Shown here: in pieces, positions 44,760 through 52,217 of the stretch
Position numbering within the stretch: the first letter of the stretch is position 1
How the letters are laid out: each line of letters opens with the position of its first letter
NCBI GenBank assembly: GCA_964457945.1
Contig: CAYWFX010000015.1
Span: 1 to 64,000 of the forward strand
Direction of reading: 5' to 3'
Length of the DNA: 64,000 bases
Origin: PHAA01 sp964457945
GTDB taxonomy: Bacteria > Bacillota > Syntrophomonadia > Syntrophomonadales > Syntrophomonadaceae
The notes under the pieces: model-generated
Databases searched by the model: none
What the model was told of the DNA's origin: nothing
Seen by the model: only the letters and a program-made list of their open reading frames with translations
Made by a program: the position numbers and the translations under genes

Positions 44760-46046
44760 CTAAACAATTTTGCCTTCATTGACAATAATTGTGCCTTTAA
44801 CAATAGTCATCCAAGGCCAGCCTTTTAAGCTTTGACCTTTAAAGGGGGTGTTTTTGCCTTTAGAATAAAAATTAGCCGGGTCTACTACCTTCACCATTTC
44901 CGGATCAAGTATAGTAATATCCGCATCTGCACCGACATCCAGGGTTCCCTTGTCAATCCCCAGGACTTCAGCCGGACCGATGGTAAATAACTGTACCATC
45001 TCCTCCATATCCAGCAGACCCTGGTTTACCAAACCATCCATTACCGTGGCCACGGCCGTCTCCAGTCCGGATATTCCAAAAGAAGCCAGGTTGTATTCAC
45101 AGTCTTTGCTTTCCAGATGGTGCGGGGCATGGTCAGTCGCTATGCAGTCCACCGTACCATCCAGCAAACCCTCACGAAGAGCCTCAACATGTTCTATAGA
45201 ACGCAAAGGTGGATTCACTTTGGTATCTGCATCATAGCCACCCACGATTTCATCTGTTAAAAGCAGGTGATGAGGAGTAACTTCACAGGTCACATCTACT
45301 CCCCTGGCTTTGGCCTCCCGTATCAATTCCATAGAACCCCGGGTGGAAGCATGACATATATGAACATGGGCCCCGGTCAGTTCGGCCAGTATTATTTCGC
45401 GGCTTACCATCAGTTCTTCGGCTGCCGCAGGAATTCCCTTAAAACCATACAGGGTTGAATAATAACCCTCATGCATTTGTCCATCCGCGGCCAGACTCTG
45501 TTCCTCACAATGCGATAAAACCGGCAGATCAAACATCTTCGCATAATCCATCGCGTTTCGCATGAGAGCCGCATTCTTCACCGGCTTGCCATCATCTGAT
45601 ACCGCCACACAACCGGCTGCGATCAGCTCTGCCATCTCAGTCAGCTCACTGCCAGCCTGCCCTTTGCTGATGCATCCAATGGGCAGCACATTCACTACCC
45701 CCGATTTCGCAGCCCTTTCTCTAACAAAAATAGCGGTGGCTGCATTGTCTATCACCGGATCGGTATTAGGCATGCAGCAAACTGTAGTAAACCCTCCTGC
45801 AGCCGCTGCTCTAGTACCGGAAGCAATGTCCTCCTTATACTCGAAACCTGGTTCCCGCAGGTGAACATGCATATCAATAAATCCGGGGCAAACTATTTTC
45901 CTCCCTGCATCAACCAACACATATCCTTCATCACTAATGTTTTCATTAACCTCAATTATCTTGCCATCAGCAACTAAAATATCCATAATCGCATCAATGT
46001 CATTAGCAGGATCTATTACCCTTCCACCTTTAATTAGTAATTTCAT
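44760..46046 (-). CDS. pyrC: Dihydroorotase
   Basis: Cyclises carbamoyl aspartate. The 428-aa amidohydrolase (class I type) has the zinc pair in DMHVHLREPGFEYKEDI, AGGFTTVCCMPNTDPV, the metal histidines in PVLSHCEEQSL and HVHICHASTRGS, and ATDHAPHH with the catalytic Asp. The start is ATG 46046 (or GTG 46049) with GGGAGGTTCGC upstream, overlapping pyrB by 17-20 bp, so translation is coupled. Confidence 0.96.
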   Translation of the reverse strand: MKLLIKGGRVIDPANDIDAIMDILVADGKIIEVNENISDEGYVLVDAGRKIVCPGFIDMHVHLREPGFEYKEDIASGTRAAAAGGFTTVCCMPNTDPVIDNAATAIFVRERAAKSGVVNVLPIGCISKGQAGSELTEMAELIAAGCVAVSDDGKPVKNAALMRNAMDYAKMFDLPVLSHCEEQSLAADGQMHEGYYSTLYGFKGIPAAAEELMVSREIILAELTGAHVHICHASTRGSMELIREAKARGVDVTCEVTPHHLLLTDEIVGGYDADTKVNPPLRSIEHVEALREGLLDGTVDCIATDHAPHHLESKDCEYNLASFGISGLETAVATVMDGLVNQGLLDMEEMVQLFTIGPAEVLGIDKGTLDVGADADITILDPEMVKVVDPANFYSKGKNTPFKGQSLKGWPWMTIVKGTIIVNEGKIV

Positions 46047-46971
46047 CACGCGAACCTCCCATCATCAGGAAAAGCAGTGCCATTCTTACCGCCACCCCAT
46101 TAGTGACCTGTTCATTAATGACCGATTGTACCCCGTCAGCAACCTGGGAAGATATCTCCACCCCTCGGTTCATAGGCCCCGGGTGCAGTACCAGCACATC
46201 CTCCTTAGCCCGCAAAAGCCTGTCCGGGCTGAGCATGTAGAGATTAGCATATTCATCCAAGGAGGGGAATAACCCGCTTTGCTGGCGTTCTTTCTGTATC
46301 CTCAAGACGTTTATCACGTCCACTCCATCCAACGCCTGATCCAAGCTGTAATAACTCTTCACTCCCAGTTTCTCGATTTCCGGCGGCATTAGGGTCGATG
46401 GACCCACCACTCTAATTTCACAGCCAAATTTGCTCAGACCATAGATGTTAGAGCGAGCTACCCGACTGTGCAGAATATCGCCTACGATAGCTACCTTCAA
46501 ACCTTCCAAAGTGCCTTTCTTCTCGCGAATGCTGTACATATCCAGCAAGGCTTGAGTGGGATGCTCATTAGTTCCATCCCCAGCGTTAATTACCCGCATA
46601 TTAGTATTACGAGCTACATAATGGGCAGTACCAGTCATAGCATGACGTATTACCATCAGGTCAAAACCCATAACCTCTATAGTCTTAATAGTATCCCGCA
46701 AACTCTCACCCTTTTGCACACTGCTGGTGGCAACAGCCAGGTTGACCGTATCTGCGCTCAAATACTTGCCTGCTATTTCAAAAGAAGTCCGAGTCCGGGT
46801 GCTGTTCTCATAAAACACCGTAACCATAGCCTTGCCGCGCAGGGCAGGCACCTTTTTAACATCCCTCTTTATTATGTCTTTCATAGGTATCGCCGTATCC
46901 AGAATCAGTTCCAGTTCTTCGCGGCTCATGTCTCTAATTCCTAATAAATCCTTGCGCTGTTCCAATTTCAC
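46030..46971 (-). CDS. pyrB: Aspartate carbamoyltransferase, catalytic subunit
   Basis: Joins carbamoyl phosphate and aspartate. The 313-aa protein carries the carbamoyl-phosphate motif FYENSTRTRTSFE, HPTQALLDMYSI and VLHPGPMNRGVE. GTG start with AAAGGAGGTTAAGCG upstream. No regulatory pyrI gene is present, as is usual for Firmicutes; control is through the PyrR attenuator directly upstream. Confidence 0.97.
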   Translation of the reverse strand: MKLEQRKDLLGIRDMSREELELILDTAIPMKDIIKRDVKKVPALRGKAMVTVFYENSTRTRTSFEIAGKYLSADTVNLAVATSSVQKGESLRDTIKTIEVMGFDLMVIRHAMTGTAHYVARNTNMRVINAGDGTNEHPTQALLDMYSIREKKGTLEGLKVAIVGDILHSRVARSNIYGLSKFGCEIRVVGPSTLMPPEIEKLGVKSYYSLDQALDGVDVINVLRIQKERQQSGLFPSLDEYANLYMLSPDRLLRAKEDVLVLHPGPMNRGVEISSQVADGVQSVINEQVTNGVAVRMALLFLMMGGSRDEITN

Positions 46972-47010
46972 CGCTTAACCTCCTTTTCCTATTGTAGGTT
47001 TTTAAGAAAT

Positions 47011-47092
47011 AAAAAAAGCCTTCCTTGCTATAACTGGCAAGAAAGGCGTACCCTCCTAAAGGATCTTTCCCTTGCCAGCCTCTCGGACTAGT
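47011..47092 (-). promoter_or_regulatory. PyrR-dependent attenuator between pyrR and pyrB
   Basis: On the minus strand a PyrR-binding loop ACTAGTCCGAGAGGCTGGC (47074-47092) is followed by a terminator GCCTTTCTTGC / GCAAGGAAGGC with seven T (47011-47047). The GGCTGGCAAGG arm can pair alternatively with the terminator arm (CTTGCCAG), giving an antiterminator. UMP-bound PyrR should stabilise the binding loop and allow termination. Confidence 0.85.
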
Positions 47093-47107
47093 TTAAAGGG
47101 TTAGGGG

Positions 47108-47659
47108 TCACTGATCTATAATTTCCTGTATGATAACCTCTTCCCGATCATCAATTTCCTTAACCAGGACGGAAATGACCTCGGTTTTGGAAGTAGGTAC
47201 ATTTTTACCAATAAAATCAGCCTTCACCGGTAGTTCTCGATGTCCCCTATCTACCAGGACTGCTAATTGAATAGTCCTCGGCCTGCCCAGATCGATAAGA
47301 GCATCCATAGCCGCCCGAATCGTCCTCCCCGTATACATTACATCATCCACCAGGATAATATTCATATCATTAATATTGAAAAAAACTTCCGTACGGTGAA
47401 CCTGGGGCTGCGATGCCAGGGTAGTAAGGTCATCCCGGTAAAGGGTTATATCTAATATTCCTACCGGAACCTTAATTCCCTCAATTTCCTCAATGCGCTC
47501 GGCCAGCCTTACCGCCAGCGGCCCACCTCTTCTCCGGATACCGATTAGAGCCACCTTTTCTACACCCTTGTTTCTTTCAATAATCTCATGAGCAATACGG
47601 GTGATAGCTCTCTTTATGGCCACCTCGTCCATAAGAACTTTTTTCTCTTGCAGTTCCAT
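47108..47659 (-). CDS. pyrR: Bifunctional pyr operon regulator / uracil phosphoribosyltransferase PyrR
   Basis: A 183-aa protein that binds pyr mRNA leaders in the presence of UMP/UTP and promotes termination. It has the PRPP motif IILVDDVMYTGRTIRAA (~residue 100), the RNA-binding basic region GIRRRGGPLAVRL and the C-terminal RELPVKADFIGKNVPT stretch of the family. ATG after TAGGAGGTTGAGTCG. It lies between two attenuators. Confidence 0.97.
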   Translation of the reverse strand: MELQEKKVLMDEVAIKRAITRIAHEIIERNKGVEKVALIGIRRRGGPLAVRLAERIEEIEGIKVPVGILDITLYRDDLTTLASQPQVHRTEVFFNINDMNIILVDDVMYTGRTIRAAMDALIDLGRPRTIQLAVLVDRGHRELPVKADFIGKNVPTSKTEVISVLVKEIDDREEVIIQEIIDQ

Positions 47660-47710
47660 CGACTCAACCTCCTAACCTTACATAAGCAAAGGCCAATTAG
47701 GATTGATAAA

Positions 47711-47785
47711 TAAAAAAGCCCACCATCGTGAAGCCGAAGGTAGGCATGCCTATCCGCAAATCCTTGCTAGCCTCACAGAGCCAAC
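47711..47785 (-). promoter_or_regulatory. PyrR-dependent attenuator upstream of pyrR
   Basis: On the minus strand the leader has a PyrR-binding-type loop TTGGCTCTGTGAGGCTAGC (47767-47785) and then a terminator GCCTACC-TTCG..CGA-TGGTGGGC followed by six T (47711-47745). The GAGGCTAGC core fits the PyrR consensus loosely. It starts only ~40 bp after the rluD-like stop, so the transcript probably begins upstream of or within that gene. Confidence 0.75.
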
Positions 47786-47827
47786 TTAAAGGTTCTTAAG
47801 AAATTTTACTTAACCGAGTATGCAATG

Positions 47828-48745
47828 TCAACCCAATTTTGCCAGTTCGGCCAGTATCTCCTCGAAATATTTAGGCAAGGGACTGGTAAACTCCATGTAC
47901 TCTCCCGTGCGCGGGTGGTCAAATCCCAGCAGATGCGCATGGAGGGCCTGGGTTTCCAGATTAAAATGTTTTCTCGCTGATCCGTACAGCGGATCGCCCA
48001 CCACCGAATGTTTAATATAGGCAAAATGCACCCTGATCTGGTGGGTTCTACCCGTCATCAAGCCTACCTTTACCAGAGAATAATTAGTGAACCTCTTCAA
48101 AACCTCATAATTACTAATGGCAGGCCTGCCGTCAGCAACTACCGCCATCTTCTTACGATCCAGCTTGCTTCTGCCGATGGGCGCATCGATAACACCCAGG
48201 TTTTCCTTGATTACCCCATGCACCAGGGTAGTATATTCTCGTTTTATACTGTGTATCCGGATCTGTTCCGCCAGATTGCGGTGAGCAACATCATTCTTCG
48301 CCACCACCATCACCCCGGAAGTATCCTTGTCCAAGCGATGAACAATTCCCGGTCGGAGTTCGCCGTTTATCCCTGACAAATCCTTAATATGATATAGAAG
48401 CGCGTTGACCATAGTACGATCCCAATTACCATGCGCCGGGTGTACCACCAGACCCTTAGGTTTTTCCACTATCGCCAGATCTTCGTCCTGATAAATAATA
48501 TGAAGCGGAATATCCTGGGCTTCAATCGCTACCTTGGTAGGTTCCGGCAATTCCACCTCAACCTCTTCGCCTAACTTAAGATGATAGCTGGCCTTCAATG
48601 GCCGGCCATTCACCAATACCTTGCCCGCTTTGATAAGATTTTGCACCAGGGCACGAGAGATATCTTCCATATTCTCAGTTACAAACATATCGAGCCGCTC
48701 GCCCTCCATGTCCTCTAAAACCATAAATTGCTCCTTGGTTACCAT
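47828..48745 (-). CDS. RluD-family 23S rRNA pseudouridine synthase
   Basis: A 305-aa protein with an N-terminal S4 RNA-binding domain (ERLDMFVTENMEDISRALVQ, IKAGKVLVNGRPLKA) and the RluA/RluD catalytic domain with GIVHRLDKDTSGVMVVAKND (catalytic Asp) and GRTHQIRVHFAYI. In Clostridia such genes commonly precede pyrR. The S4 plus catalytic layout fits RluD-like enzymes, but the exact uridine targets are not readable. The ATG lacks a strong ribosome site. Confidence 0.93.
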   Translation of the reverse strand: MVTKEQFMVLEDMEGERLDMFVTENMEDISRALVQNLIKAGKVLVNGRPLKASYHLKLGEEVEVELPEPTKVAIEAQDIPLHIIYQDEDLAIVEKPKGLVVHPAHGNWDRTMVNALLYHIKDLSGINGELRPGIVHRLDKDTSGVMVVAKNDVAHRNLAEQIRIHSIKREYTTLVHGVIKENLGVIDAPIGRSKLDRKKMAVVADGRPAISNYEVLKRFTNYSLVKVGLMTGRTHQIRVHFAYIKHSVVGDPLYGSARKHFNLETQALHAHLLGFDHPRTGEYMEFTSPLPKYFEEILAELAKLG

Positions 48746-48833
48746 CCAGCCAACACCTTTCAGACTATTGCATAATGCAGCATTAGTTTATGCTGTTTTG
48801 GCGAATATATCAATGTTAAGGGGCTGATAATTG

Positions 48834-48868
48834 AAAAACCGGTCGTCCCAGGTACAGGATGGACCGGT
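48834..48868 (-). terminator. Rho-independent terminator of the RelE-like remnant/hicB transcript
   Basis: ACCGGTC..CC / GG..GACCGGT stem and TTTTTC on the minus strand, 26 bp after the stop at 48894. Confidence 0.7.
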
Positions 48869-48893
48869 ATTATGAAACGCGTCATAATCATTT

Positions 48894-49109
48894 TTAAATT
48901 TCTCTATGGTGTCCAATTTCAATAACTGTAATTAATACTTTTTCATCTTCTATGAGAGCCAGTATTCGATAATCCCCAATCCGATAACGCCATTTACCTT
49001 TATGGTTTTCTGTTAAAGGCTTTCCATATAATCTTGGATTATCACAGCCTTCTAACTTTTTTTCAATATAACCTATTAACAAACTGGCAACAGATCTATC
49101 CAAAATCAT
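48894..49109 (-). pseudogene. Truncated RelE-type toxin
   Basis: The 71-residue frame carries the core of a RelE toxin: IGYIEKKLEGCDNPRLYGKP, HKGKWRYRIGDYRILALIED, VLITVIEIGHHREI. It begins at DRSVASLL, so the first beta strand and ~12-15 residues of the family are missing, and an in-frame TGA lies nine codons upstream. There is no proper ribosome site. It follows the HicB gene by 40 bp, an unnatural pairing (HicB goes with HicA), which suggests deletion and joining of two toxin-antitoxin loci. Confidence 0.6.
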
Positions 49110-49149
49110 AAGAGCTAGGGTTAATTGCCCAGCTCATCAACTTGTAGAG

Positions 49150-49557
49150 TTATCTGTCTTGAATGTTCAATTTTGCTTTTAAAGCTTCCTGTAAAATCTG
49201 CGAGAAGTTGAAACCGGCGTGTTCGCCGAGATCGTTTAGCCAGCTGGGTATAGTAAGATTTTTTCTAATTGAGCGGTTATCATGAGCCCGACGATAAGCG
49301 TCCATATCGATATCAACAAACGCCAAGGTACTCCCAGAAGGAACTGCTACATTATCCGTTCTGCTAGGTTGTGGAACCTTTCGACCTTCGTCAATTTCAA
49401 AGCAAGCCCACATACCAATAGCATCACGGGCCATTGATATAGCTTCTGCAATATTTTCTCCCTGGGTATCAATATCTAAATCGGGGACATTGACAGCATA
49501 ACCAGCAAAATGTTTTTCAGATACTTCTGTTAAGATAATCGGATATGCGAATTTCAT
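49150..49557 (-). CDS. HicB-family antitoxin
   Basis: From the ATG at 49557 (AAAGGAGGAATG upstream) ~135 residues. The first ~55 form the HicB RNase H-like part (KFAYPIILTEVSEKHFAGYAV, NVPDLDIDTQGENIAEAISM). The C-terminal end (NLTIPSWLNDLGEHAGFNFS, then QILQEALKAKL) is a ribbon-helix-helix-like DNA-binding segment. It should neutralise HicA and repress its own operon. The partner hicA survives only as a C-terminal fragment 53 bp upstream, so this antitoxin is an orphan. Confidence 0.8.
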   Translation of the reverse strand: MKFAYPIILTEVSEKHFAGYAVNVPDLDIDTQGENIAEAISMARDAIGMWACFEIDEGRKVPQPSRTDNVAVPSGSTLAFVDIDMDAYRRAHDNRSIRKNLTIPSWLNDLGEHAGFNFSQILQEALKAKLNIQDR

Positions 49558-49610
49558 AGGGACATTCCTCCTTTGTGGTTTATGTATATTCATCCCTGTG
49601 GAGCAATGCT

Positions 49611-49688
49611 TCATTTTAGCCCCGCCCTTTTCAGAATCTTTTCTGCTGTGATTTCGTTGATTTCTTTATGCCTTGGAATCGCCGCCAT
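49611..49688 (-). pseudogene. hicA toxin, C-terminal fragment
   Basis: A 25-codon frame (MAAIPRHKEINEITAEKI.., stop at 49611) matches the C-terminal strand-helix of HicA toxins, including the P-x-H histidine region. An in-frame TAA is just upstream and the N-terminal two thirds are gone. The position directly before hicB is where hicA should be. Confidence 0.55.
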
Positions 49689-49809
49689 GGCCTGTTATGC
49701 ACAGGCCAAAGATATTCACCTAACCACTAAAATCAAAGGGAGCTATTCTTTAAGTGAAGTGAAGAAAGAATTAGGAATATAGTTAATGATGCTGTCATTC
49801 CGCTACACA

Positions 49810-49830
49810 TAAAGACAACCCGCTAACGGG
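49810..49830 (-). terminator. Short hairpin after the ParE-type toxin gene
   Basis: CCCG-TTAG-CGGG followed by TTGTCTTT on the minus strand, 29 bp after the toxin stop. The stem is short. Confidence 0.45.
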
Positions 49831-49858
49831 CTGCCATTGATCATGATATATTATCTTA

Positions 49859-50161
49859 TCAGAATTGACTTTTGGAATATCTAACCGTTACAATGACAAC
49901 CTGTTTGTTGGTCTCGTCCACACGGTAGATCAAAGTAAAGTTTTTAGTGAAAAGCTGACGATAGCCTTTGTTGGCATACGCGCCATTTTTTCTTGGGGCA
50001 CCCCGCTTAGGCAGTTCCTCCAAACTGAAGATCGCTTCTTCCAGCACGTCAAGCATCTTTTGAGCCGTACTCGGCTCCAGCAGTGTTTCGGTAATATAGG
50101 CATAGATGCCATCCAAATCCCTATAGGCGCTCGAAAGCAATCTTACGACGTATTTATCCAA
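49859..50161 (-). CDS. RelE/ParE-family toxin
   Basis: A 100-aa protein of full family length: KYVVRLLSSAYRDLDGIYAY at the N-terminus, then EEAIFSLEELPKRGAPR and GYRQLFTKNFTLIYRVDETN, ending VVIVTVRYSKSQF. ParE-type toxins act on gyrase, RelE types on ribosome-bound mRNA; the target here cannot be decided. It overlaps the antitoxin gene by 8 bp, the usual coupled layout, and appears intact. Confidence 0.88.
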   Translation of the reverse strand: MDKYVVRLLSSAYRDLDGIYAYITETLLEPSTAQKMLDVLEEAIFSLEELPKRGAPRKNGAYANKGYRQLFTKNFTLIYRVDETNKQVVIVTVRYSKSQF

Positions 50162-50417
50162 AGTGTCGCCTTCTTAATGTGGATAGGGCTTTTCTTGCAT
50201 CTAATAGTTGGCTGTCATGCGCATACTCGGCCTCGGCTTCCGCGATGGCGGCGTCAAGCTCCTGTTCTCCTAACATGGCTTCATAAGTTTCAATGCTCAT
50301 AATTACAAGATCTCCATACCCGTTTTTTGTAATAAAAACTGGTTCTTTCTTGGCATGGCAGATGTCGGAGATTTCGTTGGTATTTCTTAAATCCGTGATT
50401 GGTCTGATCTGTGGCAT
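50154..50417 (-). CDS. Phd/YefM-family antitoxin
   Basis: From the ATG at 50417 (GGAAGGAGGCGCGCTT upstream) 87 residues: MPQIRPITDLRNTNEISDIC, EPVFITKNGYGDLVIMSIET, then an acidic toxin-binding tail (DAAIAEAEAEYAHD). This is the Phd/YefM fold. The frame is open for 60 codons upstream, but that part is only the repeated IS-end sequence and is not coding. It represses and neutralises together with the toxin gene that overlaps it. Confidence 0.88.
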   Translation of the reverse strand: MPQIRPITDLRNTNEISDICHAKKEPVFITKNGYGDLVIMSIETYEAMLGEQELDAAIAEAEAEYAHDSQLLDARKALSTLRRRHFG

Positions 50418-50488
50418 AAGCGCGCCTCCTTCCATGTACATTATTATAGCATTATTATGTTCAAAATACAAAGCCATACACTCGTACA

Positions 50489-50592
50489 AATGGTAAACTA
50501 ATTCATGCTCATAAGCTCTAAAGTGGTAAACTTTTTCATGATCACGAATGGCAAACAAATTCGTGATCAGGTGGTAAACTTTTTCGTTGACA
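50489..50592 (-). mobile_element. Solo IS21-like terminal region with repeated GTTTACCA motifs
   Basis: On the minus strand, TGTCAACGAAAAAGTTTACC starts at 50592 and related blocks recur: GTTTGCCATTCG, GAAAAAGTTTACCAC and GAATTAGTTTACCATTTG, at spacings of ~25-35 bp. IS21-family elements start with TG and carry several such repeats at their ends. No istA/istB remains and no opposite end is seen, so this looks like a leftover end. It ends ~70 bp upstream of the antitoxin gene and may carry its promoter. Confidence 0.5.
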
Positions 50593-50629
50593 TTCACATT
50601 TCGCTGTTTTGAGCACTTCTTTTTTGGTT

Positions 50630-50773
50630 TTAAGCCTCTATTTGTTTAATAAACTGTTTTGAAAATTTTAATACCGATTCTCCTTTTAAATTGCGGCAGC
50701 AATCTCCATCACAGGTAAGTGCATCGCCACTTGTAAGTTGAGAAATTAAATTTTGATGAGTTACATCCTTCAC
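50630..50773 (-). CDS. Possible 47-aa Cys-containing ORF after the lipoprotein gene
   Basis: A GTG-initiated frame with KDVTHQNLISQLTSGDALTC, DGDCC and KFSKQFIKQIEA looks coding in composition but has no ribosome site. It abuts the lipoprotein stop (50775) in another frame, so it may be a small gene or the lost C-terminus of the lipoprotein after a frameshift. I cannot decide. Confidence 0.25.
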   Translation of the reverse strand: MKDVTHQNLISQLTSGDALTCDGDCCRNLKGESVLKFSKQFIKQIEA

Positions 50774-50774
50774 T

Positions 50775-52217
50775 TCATAATTGCGCCCCAGTGGCCAGAA
50801 ATGTCCTCTCCCAATTATCCACATAGGACCCCGTTGCCCACTCAGCCATAACAACAGCTGCACCTTCCTTTAACTCAATTTCCCCCAGGGGTATGCTGTC
50901 TAATTGTTCGCCGCTGATTCCGAAGATATATAATTTATTTTTCGTTTCAATTATGACTATATCTTGATTGGGGGAAGTAAATGCATCCAAAGCATTCGGA
51001 ACCCGATCTTTGATGTTCTGCCAACTGAGATATACCGTATCGTAAACAATTAAACTGACCGGCGGAGTGAAATTGATATTGAACTCCCTTGTTCCAGGCC
51101 TGCCATTGCTTGGATAGTTTATTCTCCCCTGGAGATGCCAGTGTCCATTTTTACGAGTCAGTCCCAAATTATCCTCACTCATATCCTCATCGGCCGCTGC
51201 AATCCCTTCATCATGCAGGGTCCGCAGCGCTTGTTCCCTGGCGCTGCGATAAGCGGTTAAGCCCTGGTCACCCAGCAAATCTGAAACCTTGATACCTATT
51301 TGCGATGATAAATTATCAACCGGCAATACCTGCAGTTTATTGTTACCGGCAATACTGTTTTCTATGGCAACATAATCATTGCCAATATAATCAATGACTT
51401 TGGTGTTAGTTATTGGTTGAGCTTGTTTTAAAAGGACTTTACCCTTTACTATTGCTGAATCCTTCGCCGCAACATTGTGCGCAAATAATTCATCTGTGAT
51501 TTCCCCTTTACCCAGCACCCTGCGTACCTGAAGCTCCCAAAAACCACTTCTGCGCGGAAAAATAATATTATTCCTGCTTAGAACCGGACGAAGCATTTTA
51601 TCGTCCGCAGCAACCCAAATGGTCTTATAGATATAGTCATTATTATCCGGTATTTTCAATCCTATAAATATACCGGAGGTGCCTGGATTGCTATATTGGT
51701 TTGTATCAATAATATTGGCATTCGCAACTGACAGGAGATCATCGGCGTGATCAGCTACTTTTTTAAGCAGCTGCACTTTATTTTGCACAAAAGAAATAAT
51801 GGTTGAATCATCAATGATCATGAATTCCCCCAAATAATTTGAATCTGCAAATATGGTAACGACATCAACTTCCTTATCAATTGACGCTAGATAGCTGTCA
51901 AGTGCAGTATATCTGGTCATTAAATAATCCGTTGAATTTACCTTCTTGATTTTATAAGAGGTTTTATTCCAAACATTACTTCCTAATATCGCAAATTCTC
52001 TGCTAAACTGAGCATAGCTGTCCTCTGCTTCAAGACTCGTCTTCCCGAAATATCCTTCGGAACCTAAATCCTGAATCACAATCCATTTCCCTTCCAATGG
52101 GCAAACATTATATACTGGCGGAACAATTCTTCCGGCTGTTGTCCACGAAGGATCGACGCAGCCGCCCACTAAAAGAAGAGAAAACCATACCAGTAAAAGC
52201 TTACTCGTATTAAGCAT
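50775..52217 (-). CDS. Lipoprotein of unknown function, co-transcribed with a two-component system
   Basis: A 480-aa protein with a lipoprotein signal (LLLVWFSLLLVGGC, lipid-modified Cys20). The mature part is beta-rich, with WQNIKDRVPNALDAF and VIIETKNKLYIFGISGEQ resembling propeller or WD-like strands near the C-terminus; no family was recognised. The ATG overlaps the histidine-kinase stop by 8 bp, so it belongs to the same operon and may sense or modulate the kinase at the membrane surface (inference). Confidence 0.65.
   Translation of the reverse strand: MLNTSKLLLVWFSLLLVGGCVDPSWTTAGRIVPPVYNVCPLEGKWIVIQDLGSEGYFGKTSLEAEDSYAQFSREFAILGSNVWNKTSYKIKKVNSTDYLMTRYTALDSYLASIDKEVDVVTIFADSNYLGEFMIIDDSTIISFVQNKVQLLKKVADHADDLLSVANANIIDTNQYSNPGTSGIFIGLKIPDNNDYIYKTIWVAADDKMLRPVLSRNNIIFPRRSGFWELQVRRVLGKGEITDELFAHNVAAKDSAIVKGKVLLKQAQPITNTKVIDYIGNDYVAIENSIAGNNKLQVLPVDNLSSQIGIKVSDLLGDQGLTAYRSAREQALRTLHDEGIAAADEDMSEDNLGLTRKNGHWHLQGRINYPSNGRPGTREFNINFTPPVSLIVYDTVYLSWQNIKDRVPNALDAFTSPNQDIVIIETKNKLYIFGISGEQLDSIPLGEIELKEGAAVVMAEWATGSYVDNWERTFLATGAQL

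Noticed and set aside
49684..49782. Plus-strand ORF ending LTTKIKGSYSLSEVKKELGI
   Set aside because: No recognisable family or good start; it partly overlaps the hicA remnant on the other strand. It may be another gene scrap but I cannot support it.
50418..50597. N-terminal extension of the Phd antitoxin by 60 residues
   Set aside because: It is translated IS-end repeat (repeated VYH units); the ATG at 50417 has the proper ribosome site.
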